DNA from: Asterias amurensis
Lineage: Eukaryota; Echinodermata; Asteroidea; Forcipulatida; Asteriidae
Length of the DNA: 64,000 nucleotides
NCBI RefSeq assembly: GCF_032118995.1
Contig: NC_092661.1
Location: 746,501 to 810,500, forward strand
Direction: 5' to 3'
Part shown: piece after piece, positions 53,162-64,000 of the stretch
How positions within the stretch are numbered: the stretch's first letter is position 1
Layout of the letters: each line of letters starts with the position of its first letter
Position numbers and translations under genes: made by a program
The notes under the pieces: generated by a model
What the model was told of the DNA's origin: nothing
What the model saw: only the letters and a program-made list of their open reading frames with translations
Databases searched by the model: none

Positions 53162-53498
53162 GACAGTAAAGTTAGTTTGATATTGAATATTGGACATTCA
53201 CTATGTTTGCACAGTGCGAATATCAATGTTGCATTTTAGATATTGGATATTTGACATTCACTATGTTGCACAGCGAATATCAATGTTCCATTTTAGATAT
53301 TGAATATTGGACATTCACTATGTTTGCACAGCGAATATCAATGTTCCATTTTAGATATTGAATATTGGACATTCACTATGTTTGCACAGTGCGAATATCA
53401 ATGTTGCTTTTTGGATATTGTATGTACATAAGACATTCGCATAATGTGAATGTCCAATGTGAATGTCAAATATTCAATGTCAAACTAACTTTACTGTC
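53162..53498. repeat. foldback element with an internal ~60-base tandem repeat
   Basis: Left arm GACAGTAAAGTTAGTTTGA and right arm TCAAACTAACTTTACTGTC are exact inverted repeats. Between them lie four copies of a unit with TTGGACATTCACTATGTTTG and GCGAATATCAATGTT. A further ACTTTACTGTC near 54198, preceded by related GCGAATATCC words, suggests a larger element. Confidence 0.85.
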
Positions 53499-54940
53499 GT
53501 TCCTCAGTATGCATTTTTGAGGTGTGTGCACTTGTACGTCTTAAATACTGGTCTTAGAACAAGTCTCGACTGCTCCGGTGTTGTCTTGAGTCAGGACCCC
53601 GTAGCGACCCGGCACACCGAAACCGTGGACGGCCCAGTCACTGGACCTGTCATGCTTAATTCCACTCGTGGTATGTTCACCCTGTACCTCATGCCGAGAT
53701 CATGCCCTCTTTTGGTGATAGAATTATTATCTTCAGACTTCAGTATTCAGTTAAGTTCAGGTAATGGACAGTTATTTCTAAACTGTTGGACACCAATCTA
53801 TGCTTTTTTGTCACATTAAGTGCGATCCAAGGCCGTTTTTATTTAAAAAACACCCGCTCAAAAATTTGTAACATTGGCAGAAAAACATGTTCGCCATTTA
53901 ACCTTCACATATTTTTCAATTGGAAGGGCCGCCTATAATTATGCTGTTGTTGTTTTAGGAGCAAACCACTACGGTTAACATTCCACAGTAAAAAGTTGAT
54001 TATTGAACGGCATAATTTTAAACGCGGAGTTGTTTTTCTTCTCCCGGAATACCAGGGTAGCTTTATGCCAAACTGTTCGCACACTATGGCGATATGAACA
54101 TCCAATATCGATGTACAAGTACATATTCACCGTACAAACCTATGCGAATGCGAATATCCAACATAGAATAAGCAACATAGATATTCGCTGTACGGCCTGA
54201 CTTTACTGTCACTGCCTTTCACCGCATTTCAAGTTCTTAAAAAATGGCATTCATCAATTTTACAATCAAAAACGTAAAGCACACGCTGACCAGCGGTGCA
54301 TGTGTAGTTTTGACGGAACGTCCTTGCAGGGGCAGCCAAGTTTACCAAAATCATCATTCATCGCGAATAATAATGAATAAATAAAAAAACAAAGGTTGCC
54401 GCATCCTTGTCTCCCTTGACCTAGCTCATACCACTCCAATACTGTTAAGATATAGATTTGTGATTTATCATCACATATTTTTCTTCGATTATTAGTGAAT
54501 TATTATCACTCATTTCAATGAACTTCATTTCACTTTTCAGTCTTCAAATTATAACCCTGAAGTAGGTTATTAAACCCACAAAAGGCATGGCTGCGACGAA
54601 CAAACATCAGAGAAAAACATAAAATGCCAAGGTGGGAATTCAAATAATTTCAAACTCATTTAAATGATTATGGTTGTGAAGCCAAGGACTCACAGCAAAG
54701 CGAACTTACACTGCAGTAGCCATGAACCCAATGGAGAGAAGACAATGAGGAAGTTTTAGACGTGGGAGGACAAAACTCCTTAGATTTGTTCTAGAGAAGG
54801 GAAAACCCACCAACAAAATAACAGATCTACATAAGTGGAGCTACGACCCAGCGGGTGACACTGCTTTAAGACCATTGCGTATACCAAAGTTTTAATAATT
54901 GTACGCTCCATGGCATTTCTTGGATCGTACACTCTGCCGT

Positions 54941-55104
54941 CGATTTCACAAAACTCTTCCTAACTTAAGACTAATCTTAGGACTTAAAACGAGTCCCAAC
55001 CCTGCACTAGCATGCAGACCTTAAGATTAGTCCCAAGTTAGGACGAGTTACTCGTCCTAGCTCAAGATAAGACGAGTCCTAACTCTTTGTGAAATCGACC
55101 CCTG
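54941..55104. mobile_element. palindromic element (family P)
   Basis: CCGTCGATTTCACAAAACTC and CTCTTTGTGAAATCGACCCC ends; inner TTAGGACGAGTTACTCGTCC. Confidence 0.8.
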
Positions 55105-57227
55105 GTCAGGGAAATGTACACTTTGTTTTATATTTTCCTTGAAACTCATGAGTTTTGTGGGTCTTTGGTAATTTTGCGATCGGGTGATGCCACAAGTTAA
55201 TGCGTCTAAGGGTCGCTTGTAATGCAAGTGTCTCAAGTTTCTGAAATGTTGGAGGACCGTATGTGATGAGCAATCGGCAGAAGAACATAAGTCGAAGTAC
55301 ATGTTGCTCTGGTGGTGTCGGGGTTTTTACCACCCATAAGGTGCACTCAATCCAGACCCACCCGAAGTAACGTTTGTATTACAGTTAACACCCTACCCCC
55401 AAAGGCAGTGACAGAAAAACTTCTTAACATTTTAAAAAGAACATCCATTCAGCGTCAAAACGAACTTGATACTTTTTAAAGTTTATAAACTAAAATTGCA
55501 GGCCTAAGGCTAATCTTTTGGCCTACTTCATGCACAACCGTTGGTGGATTGCGTGTATATAACCGATATTGAGTTTTCTGATTCACATTTTATGATAGAC
55601 AACTGGAGCGAAGACTACAAGTCTCGTCAGGTACCCTGTCATGTTGTTTTTGTATCTTGACCTTTTCGTGACCCCATTCATCATCAGCTTCACATCTGGG
55701 GGTTCTGGATACCAGATCTGGCTATATAGGGTTAGACACACGGCTTATAGGTTTTCGGTTGCTCTCAGTTCTTGAGTTTAACGACAGGATTCGCCACGGG
55801 GCTTCGTGGAATTCATAAATACATGGCTGGCTCATACCATATCGCACCCTGTTTGCTTTCAATGTTTAATGTGTAATTTCAAGGGAGATGGTTTTCCAAG
55901 AGGCTTTTGACATCGCTTGATCTCTGAAGTGTTCAATCACTTTATTAAATGGAACTTTTCAAGAGTTGTGGGTTGTGGAAATTACAATTATGCGTATCTT
56001 TTTAAGAGTTTGGGGTAGCCGATAAACAAACAGGGGATGAGTTCTAATAGACTTCTGAGTTGTGGAAATAAGATTGGGTTGTATGAGTCTTGCAAGGGTT
56101 TTGGTGTTTCTGAACGATTGCGGGGACGGGGAAGGGGGAGGGGGATTTGTGTGGCGATGGTGATTAGCAGCGATCACACTCTCAACTGACAAAGACCACG
56201 ATGACGGAACATTCATGATTCGATGGATGTATTTTGATAATATTAAACAGATGTAAAATAAAGATATTGGAACCAATTACAAATTGTTACAGCAGCAGAA
56301 ACTGATTATGGACATAAATGTTTCTCATAATTCGGAAACCAGCTGGATGTGTACACTACAACTAGGTTAATGCGACCACGAACGAAAGTACATATACCAT
56401 TCTCGAAAAAGGGGGTTGTAACATGAAGATAATCTAAACCAGAAATACTCAGAAACAAAACCAATTCTTGCCGATGTCTGAGCAGAACATTGTTTTCGCA
56501 ATTCTATTTTTGTCGTGAGATACGAGTACTTTCGTTCAAGAACAGACATCGTCAGTTGAAGGTGACAAAAGATGAAAAGGCTTTTCCTTTTAACCTTCAA
56601 TCCAAACCCCGAAAGTTCAAAATGATTGCTACTAATGTAGTTTCGACACTAGGACTGGGGTTTGTAATTTGTCAGAATTACTGCAACTTGAAGTTCCTAT
56701 GTTGGCTTTAGCCTGCCGCGGCTAGCCGATGCAAAACGTATATTAACGGGGGTAGCTCGAGGCATTTTACGGTGCCATTCTGGTTGGAGATTTACTTCTC
56801 GTCTGGTCGTGTAACCTTGCGTCTGGGGCCGATAGCATGTTTATGTTTTCTTGGGAACGGTGTTGGTGTTGAGTGGCTGCATTGAAACATAGAACAAGGA
56901 CCAGAGCTCACCCTTTTCTTGGTTAAAGCAAACAGTGAAAGAGGCTGGTATTTATTTTGGACACTTGACGATCAGCGATCTTACATCTTGTTAGTAAAGT
57001 GACGCTAATTGCACCCCACCAGTCGGACAGACACTGTTTTTATTCTATAGCTCAACATTTCTTAAAACACTTACAAACCCCCCCCACCTCCCCCCCCCCC
57101 CAAAAAAAAAAAAAAAAAAAAAAAATATGAAAAAATAAATAAAATAAAAAGTGGGTCCTTCATTAAGGATGGATTCAATGGTTTTTGTAATTGTTTATTG
57201 TGCTTTTATTTTTTCAGTTTCTGTAAG

Positions 57228-57292
57228 CGCTGTGATATAGCTTTCTATGGGGAGCGTTTCTAAATACCTGTTATTATTATTATTAATGGTCT
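57228..57292. repeat. (ATT)n tract with AGCGC motifs, inverted copy
   Basis: AGCGCTGTGATATAGCTTTC and GGAGCGTTTC followed by (TTA)n; opposite orientation to the two other copies. Confidence 0.5.
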
Positions 57293-60200
57293 TGGTGAAA
57301 ATAGGCCCAGGCTTCTGTGTTTTTGTTTGCTTGTTGATTACTTTCAGCTGAAATTTTTACACAGGAAAGTTGTCTCTCTTGATAATTTGACCTCTTAGTC
57401 AGTATTAGGTTGAACAAATGCTGTAATGTACTTAGAAGTTCAAGTTCACACAACAGCGCGTTAAGTGCTTAACGAGCCTCGCCCCACAATGCAATTGCAA
57501 ACAAACGATGTTTACGGAATTTTCAAGAAGAAAGCAAATCTAAAACACAGGCAAGAAATTGCCTCGTATGACCAAAATATTTCCTTTCATTCAGTATAAT
57601 TATTTTTGCCTCTAAATTGCGAGAGGAAATTGCTTGGTGTGACACGGATCTATAAATCTATCAACAGATCCTTATAATACACCTGTTGCATCAACTTAGT
57701 CAAACATAAATCATAAAGATACAAACTTGGTGAGCATTTTCGCAATCGCCAAAACAGATGTAAAGTTCAAAGGTTTCTGCAATTGTGGACGTTCCTTTCT
57801 AAGATGTGAATGAAAGGGCGAACTATTGTAGGGGAAGGGTCACAATTCTTTCAATCGAGGGGGTGGGGGGGGGGGGGGATTGGGCTGCGACTGTAGCTTA
57901 AGATGTAACCATTATTATAGACCTGTAAGTACACAACCGCAAGTGCGAATTAAATGCAGACATAAACAAAATCGATGGGCGTTGTTTACTTCTGCTTTAT
58001 TAAATTGGCAAAAAACGGAGTCAACTTGAGGTTTGAAACGTTGCAAAACGGTTTGAAATGACCCAATGTTTCGATTGCTATAGCTCGGACACTTGACATT
58101 GGGTTGCACAAACTTGTAATTTACAGCCATGACAGTGCACACTTCTCGGTATTTCAATTTAGGTCACACTTCGTCATCAATATGTTTTATTAACAAGTTC
58201 ACCTTGTGACAATTGTAAAAGACGCCGAATATACTTCTGGTCTTAGTAAACTCCGACTTTCAAGACCACAGCATTGACCCTAAAATTACTCGGAATAGTT
58301 ACAATACCAAACATTTATTTTAATGATCAGAAACACTTAACCTTCCATTTTTAAAAGGTGCGAAATATTTTTTTCTTATTATTTATCTCCGACTTTAAAG
58401 AGCACAACACCGACCCTTGAATTATCTGGGTTAACTATACATCAAATAAAAACGTTTATTTTAATAACCAGAAATACTAAATAACCGGCTTCGTTTGTTC
58501 TTTAAAAAGAAAAGGGTCACAGATATAGGTCTTAAAAGGCGTTTGTCCTTGCCTAGAATTACATACTATAAATAACAGCATGGTCATGTCGCTCCATAAT
58601 GGTCGAAATATCACACGTAGGGAACAACATTTCTTGACAGGAAAAGATGGTTTGTCAGCATGTTGGCAGATTAGGTTACCGGCAAATTATCGCTCAATAA
58701 CGGCAGGGTCTTTGCTCTGGCAGCCCGCTAATTTTCACCATGGCTCGTTGCAGACGCTCACTGCGAGAAGTTTCTAATAACACAACTTTGTGGTCTCTCC
58801 TGGGGAATTAACCCCCTGATAAGCACATTGCTTTCAATATAAGGTTCAAATAACACCAGTAGTTGCAATACGATTCCATCTTTTCATTTTTAACAGAAAT
58901 GAGAGAAGAATTTTGATGCGAAAGCTTCCCGTGGTCATGGAGACAGAAAAGGTTCATCTTATGATTGTCTTGAGAGTACCCTACGGTGCTTTCAGTCCGT
59001 ATCCCCTCCCCTCCCTCGGTGTTGTCTTAAACTCTTGGTAGTCCTAAGATCTGTCAAATCTCGTCAGGATACTTGACGAGATTTGGGACCATCCAGGCCG
59101 GGCGTTCCAGTAACAGATTGTTTAGATCAAAACCGAGAAATTCCTTAACCAGTGAGAGACTAAAAACCCCAAAAAGTTTGAAATTCTTCACATTTTGAAA
59201 TTGGTTATTTAGAGAATGGTGATGTCTTGTATAGTGTTGCCATTAGGAGTGCCACGCCTTTATTTGGTACTGTGGAGACGTTTTGCGGGAATAGCATAAT
59301 AGACGTCTAGTTGTTAGACAGTCGGAACTATTTTAGGACGACTCCGAAAAAGGCTGTCTTCCGAGAACCCGTGGCGATTGGGCGACACGATGTTTGACCC
59401 AGACAATTATTTGAAATATTACAAAACTATCAATAAAACCCCCAGAGACACACAGACATGATAGAAGGAAATAATAACAATAATTGTTGAAGGATGAACG
59501 AGAAAACCCCCAAATCTAGGAATATTTTAGCAACATCTCTGCAGGCACTTCGAAGTTTTCTGTACCAAATAGAACAGTTACCCATTGTTGAGCTGCATGG
59601 TTGAGCAGTCACATCTTCACACAACATCGTAAAAAAAGTTGTGTTGATGGAAGACGTTTGTACATACAATGATTCATCGATGCTTGATTTAAAACAAAAA
59701 AAGTCTTGTAAGAAAGACTACGTGTATAATCCAGGGAGGTTGCCTCTTGTCGAATAGAGGAAGGGCCTAAATTAACCATGATTAATGCACACAAATGATG
59801 CATACAACTCCTACTGCGTTTCGTCAATGAAAATCTGTATCAAATTATTTTAAGAGCCTCTCAAGAAGTTCTGCAACTCGTTTGATTTGTCTCGCTAATC
59901 CCCCAAGGTGGAAGGAAACCCACTCTTCCCTCTTGCCGCATGACCCCTTCTGGCCCAACTGACTCGCGTTTGCTCCATATTTCAAACTAATCGTAATGCT
60001 TTGCTTTCATTCTTAAATTTTTCTTGGCAAATTTCCACACGAATACTTTGTAACCCTTGTTGAATTATTACCGTATTTTGGTTTAATCATCTCTCGGGAA
60101 AATATCTGTTTTCCTGGAGGGTGCAATTTTTCTTGCTGAATGGTCAAGTCATTTCCGACTGCTTTGGTTTTCTTTAAGTGCGTCATATTTCCCTTGAGTT

Positions 60201-60413
60201 TGAAATGGAATCATACGGGACCCGTGTCTCCACTTTTATGGGGACACTTCAACTTGGTTCATAAATCATTGGGCATACTGCCCTTGAATTTGACTTACAC
60301 AAAATGTCCTGCGGCCAAGGGGAAATGGCTTCTGTTTTATGAATAAAGATCAGGGCCCAATTGCATAGAGCTGCTTAGGCACAAAACGTGACTTAGCAAT
60401 TAGCATATCTTTT

Positions 60414-60544
60414 GACATTTTAGTGAGAGTATACCGTTTTTCACAATGTTTTATACTATTAACAGCTTCCACTGCTCGCTACCAAGCAAGTGTTTACGCT
60501 GACTTATTTTGAGTAATTACCAATAGTATCCACTGCCTTTAAGC
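60414..60544 (+). mobile_element. MITE-like element (family G), 3' third only
   Basis: TTTTTCACAATGTTTTATAC through TTACCAATAGTATCCACTGC; the 5' two thirds are missing and replaced by half of a family I element. Confidence 0.75.
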
Positions 60545-61437
60545 AAGGCACATACAACGTAAGAAGTTTTGTTTTCTGGCCAGTGTCAGTAATAAGAAAG
60601 GCAGATCAATCAAGCATGTATCAATCAACAAGTAATACAAAGAGATAACGTTTGACGGCTACTTCTAGCGTGGAAGAAAACTTCCTCCACGCTTCTAATA
60701 ACCCATTATAAGGGGCGTGTGTAATTGACTAAGTTGATAAACACAATTCGTGTAAGGAATACTGACAATTTAATGACTTTACATTCTAATCGGATGGGTT
60801 TGCAGGATGTAGCCGGATATTAGTAAATGGTGTATAGTAAAAACAGATTTCACTCAATGGGTTTTAATGTGTCATCACAAATAAAACAATAACTCCAATC
60901 GACTGTCAGTTCAAAAAAGTAATGTCGTTGTAATCGAATAATGCATCAAGTGCAATTCAAAGGGAAATAGGTGTAGATTGTATTCGAATAACAGTTAATT
61001 TTCAAATACAAGTAATCGACCATGTCGTTATAGCTATAGCCATTGGCAAGAATGAAGCGTCAAGTTGACGATTTGGATTGCCGAACGGTTCGCTATATAC
61101 GAAGACAATTTGTCAAAGATTTATCTAACGGAACAAATAACAGCAGATGCCAAACTTGCGGGTTGTTGATCTAATTTCAACTACACATGCATTACTTCCT
61201 AGATCCTGAAAACACATTAATGAGTTGATTTGAAGATCCTGTAAAACAGAATGTGACGAAACATGTGACACATAACAGGTTATAATGTGGGTTACAGTTT
61301 GTTGCTAGCATCAGTGTGTGTGTGTGTGTGGGGGGAGGGGCTATTCAAAGGGGGTGTCATCCGCAGACTGTTAAACGGTTCTTATTATAGCACATTTCAC
61401 AATAACGTTTCAATGCCCTTTACGGTGTAGTGCCCTA

Positions 61438-61622
61438 GGCCCATTTGCATAGAGCTGCTTAAGCACAAAAACAAGCTTACCAAATTGTACTAACCATATT
61501 AAAGTTTACCAACCAAAATATCATGTCACATGTACAATGTGACTGGTATCCTGCTCATTTCTGCTTAGCTTGGATTTTTTTAAGCAGTATCTTCTGCTTT
61601 AAGCAGCTCCATGATGTTGGGC
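61438..61622. mobile_element. inverted-repeat element (family I)
   Basis: GGCCCATTTGCATAGAGCTGC and AAGCAGCTCCATGATGTTGGGC ends. Confidence 0.75.
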
Positions 61623-62256
61623 AAAGGTAATTGGATGGACAAATAATTAAATTCGGTTAAACTTTCTATGGGTGTGGGCTACACTTGCTTTAATATAAAG
61701 GAAGAGTGAGGGCGTGTGACAAAATGTTTCAGTCCTCGCGCTCTCGTGTTTGGATAAACCTCGAAATTGTAAAAAGTCTCAAATCCGAAAACCATTCAAA
61801 GTCGGTGAACCACGGTTACGTATTTGTTATTACATACAACAAAAACTAAATGGAGATTGGTGCAACACCGAGGCTGCTTGCTAAAAGATGTGAACATTAT
61901 TTGAAAAAGGACTACAAGTTTGAATATGTACACGTGTAGAAGACATCGAACACATGGATCAACATTGTGTGGTCTCACACGTTTATTTACTTATTCCGGT
62001 TTCGTATACACAGAGCAATGGAAGGTCTCCACGTTAATATTGGGCTACATGATCGTGCCTTTTATAAAATAACCCCCACGGCATAATTCATACAGATCTC
62101 CATGGGTGGCTGCCCCGAAGGCACAAAACAACATTTGACTTATGACATTAATATGTTTATGAACAACCCCAAGAACTGACTGGGGTTAAAGGTTGGCAGG
62201 CAGGTATGTACACGGGTATATATACATAGTCAAAACACACGTGGTCCTTCTCTATG

Positions 62257-62534
62257 GCCCTTTTCGAAACAACGGATTTGGCTTTTGATTCGGCTTCAGG
62301 CTCCGTTCTCTTGTCTGAAGCCCTTGGGACGATTTCACAAAGAACTTAGGACTAGTCCCAACTTAGGACTAGTTGAGTATCTTGTCCTTACTCGAGATAA
62401 AAGACTAGTCCTAAATCTTTGTGAAACCCAGCCCAGGGCGTGTACGCAAAGCACGAGCAATTGTCAAAACAACCGCGGGGCAAGCAAGCCTGAGCCGAAT
62501 CTGAAGCAGACGAAGCCGTGGTGTCGAAAAGGGT
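62257..62534. mobile_element. inverted-repeat element (family F) split by a family P element
   Basis: GGCCCTTTTCGAAACAACGG at the left and GCCGTGGTGTCGAAAAGGG at the right. Family P sequence at 62328-62437 divides it. Confidence 0.85.
62328..62437. mobile_element. palindromic element (family P) nested in family F
   Basis: GGGACGATTTCACAAAGAAC and AATCTTTGTGAAACCCAGCCC ends; family F text resumes on both sides (CTGAAGCCCTT / AGGGCGTGTACGCAAAGC). Confidence 0.8.
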
Positions 62535-62689
62535 AATTGATTCTATTGCAGACAATTTAATAAGTGCAGTTCGTGTATATGCGCGTGTGCGAAGTATTCG
62601 TAATAGTAAAAATACAACTGGGCACATGACGAACTCGGACCACATTTCTAACTATCAAAGACCGTCTGTATTATTTTATTTTTTACAAT

Positions 62690-63057
62690 ATAAGGCAACT
62701 GGACAGTTTTGGTATTTACTCAAAGTATTTTTTAGCATTAAAACTTACTTGGTAACGAGCAATGGAGAGCTGTTGATAGCATAAACATTGTGAGAAACGG
62801 CTCACTCTTTAGTAACGTAGTTTTTGAGAAAGAGGTATTTTCTCCCTCAAATATTAAGAAAACTCAGCTCCTTTCAACCTGAAAGCACACAAATTAATTT
62901 GTGCAACAAGGGCTGTTGCCTCTTTCATTATCCTATTACAACTTCAATTACCAATTGAGTTAACATTGTCAGAGATTTGTTAATTGTGTGCATATGTTTG
63001 GATACACCATTGAGAATATTGGTCTTTGACAATTACCAAAGTGTCCAGTGCCTTTAA
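62690..63057 (-). mobile_element. MITE-like element (family G), inverted, near full length
   Basis: The plus strand begins GCAACTGGACAGTTTTGG and ends CCAAAGTGTCCAGTGCC; internal blocks are in reverse order. Confidence 0.8.
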
Positions 63058-63461
63058 AGATACATGCTATATGCAATTCAAACGCAAACAAATAAGGAAC
63101 AGCACCCGTAACGTAATTTAGTAGTAGGCTAATTGTTGGTGGATAAGGTATTACCTTAAAGCTTAAAGCTTTTCCGTACCTGTTGAGATGTTTTAAATTT
63201 CTTCAAAATGGTTTGACTGAAAACTTCAAGATTAAAATAAAAGGTTAATTTGATAATAAAATATGTTCATTTTTTTAAAGGTGGGCGTGGCACTTAAAAC
63301 GATAATAAAACTAACGCAAAAAAATAATAATAAAGTAATCTTATACAATATTTTTGACAAGGGAAGAGATATGAACGCTATTCCAAATTTTCATAAAATC
63401 CACCACGATCAATATTTTTGTGTTTTAGATACAAATTTTTTAATATAAATATCAATTTTGG

Positions 63462-63605
63462 CTTTACCCATATATAGCACTTTACACTCAGTACTTTGCC
63501 GAGCTCTGTGAAGAAACATCACAGGCATATTTTTCGGATGTTCGAACCCACGACCCTTGCAATTCTAGGGCAGTGTCATACTAGACCACCGAGATTGCCC
63601 GGTAG
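63462..63605 (-). mobile_element. SINE family B, inverted copy with head
   Basis: On the minus strand: GGTGGTCTAGTATGACACTG, then GGTCGTGGGTTCGA, then a diverged body ending TATATGGGTAAA. Lies 120 bases beyond the stop codon of the PRSS23-like gene, so it may be in its 3' UTR. Confidence 0.7.
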
Positions 63606-63724
63606 CTAGAGGCAGTTCAAATCCTATATTTGGCAGTGGGTACCGCATCGATTTGGGCAAAACCTAAATTAATATTCTAAATCCACGAAGCAAAATCTCC
63701 ATCTATTAAAGATATTGTTTTATA

Positions 63725-64000
63725 TTATCCTTTACACTCGCCATAATCACCAGTTATCCAATAACAAATCTGAGCGAATTTCAGTGGAGTGATTCGCATG
63801 GCCACATTCTGTTCTTCCCGTATTCCAAAAGAGTTCACATAGGATGTGAACCCACCATAAATACCGATGACTTTACGAGACCAAGTCGCCTGGTCTGGTT
63901 CCCACTGTCTCACGTAGATACCCGACCCAATGCTGGTTGGCGACCCGTCGCACTGTTGGTAGAATAGATGTTGCGTCCCACCATTCACGGTGCAGAAACG
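63725..64000 (-). CDS. PRSS23/PRSS35-like serine protease homologue, C-terminal 91 residues (runs off right edge)
   Basis: An open frame from the window edge to a stop at 63725 reads RFC, then LFYQQCDGSPTSIGSGIYVR, WSRKVIGIYGGF, NVAMRITPLKFAQICYWI and ends GDYGECKG. This matches the end of vertebrate PRSS23 (LLYQQCDAQPGASGSGVYVR, WERKIIGIFSGHQ, NVAVRITPLKYAQICYWI) nearly throughout. The family consists of secreted trypsin-fold proteins. In PRSS23 the nucleophile is the Ser of GASGSG; here the aligned residue is Ile (TSIGSG). PRSS35 also lacks it (Thr). The visible part therefore looks like a non-catalytic homologue. His and Asp of the triad are outside the window. Confidence 0.92.
   Translation of the reverse strand, partial: RFCTVNGGTQHLFYQQCDGSPTSIGSGIYVRQWEPDQATWSRKVIGIYGGFTSYVNSFGIREEQNVAMRITPLKFAQICYWITGDYGECKG

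Larger units (their letters stand above)
53499..61437. other. gene-free stretch with scattered repeats
   Basis: Open frames here are short, without splice context or motifs I recognise (for example 55057-55333 minus, 56490-56711 plus, 57915-58157 minus). Known content: the distal part of the foldback region (to about 54210), family P at 54941, low-complexity C/A runs at 57078-57125, an inverted AT/AGCGC repeat, half of a family I element (60353-60408), and a partial family G. Regulatory DNA for either neighbour cannot be judged by eye. Confidence 0.4.

Noticed and set aside
55057-55333. Two overlapping minus-strand frames
   Set aside because: No domain, splice border or conserved motif seen; they overlap the end of a palindromic element.
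63540-63605. Possible tRNA gene on the minus strand
   Set aside because: Same reason; it is the head of an inverted SINE B copy.

Overview
The window is animal nuclear DNA: AT-rich, genes split into small exons by GT-AG introns, and intergenic and intronic space packed with short interspersed repeats. The deuterostome gene content and several inverted-repeat families, which I associate with echinoderm genomes, suggest an echinoderm, perhaps a sea star. That assignment is inference; nothing was searched.

Layout. (1) 108-7898, minus: the 5' part (11 exons, start codon included) of a dual-substrate cyclic-nucleotide phosphodiesterase of the PDE10A type, running off the left edge before its catalytic domain. 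(2) 10287-15413, minus, and 18724-22515, plus: two complete alpha-tubulin genes, head to head, with identical intron positions, each with a visible TATA box; their tails and first four residues differ. (3) 24519-35733, minus: a complete 11-exon NADP-type malic enzyme (564 aa), with a 29-unit 16-bp tandem array in its last intron. (4) About 39.1-44.8 kb, minus: a weakly supported, unrecognised multi-exon gene among local duplications and a GC-rich tandem repeat. (5) 46555-49393, plus: a complete 4-exon gene for a small secreted NTF2-fold (SnoaL/DUF4440-like) protein behind a TATA box. (6) 49.4-63.7 kb: no supportable gene, many repeats. (7) 63725-64000, minus: the C-terminal exon of a PRSS23/PRSS35-like secreted serine protease homologue whose catalytic serine position reads isoleucine.

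The genes are ordinary, unrelated housekeeping or signalling loci and do not form an operon or functional cluster. What stands out is the repeat ecology: two tRNA-derived SINE families, at least seven short inverted-repeat (MITE-like) families with several copies each, and three cases of one palindromic family sitting inside another. I found no CRISPR array, intact tRNA gene or autonomous transposon. A short LINE 3'-end fragment is the only coding remnant of a mobile element. I see no sign of a new multi-gene biological system.
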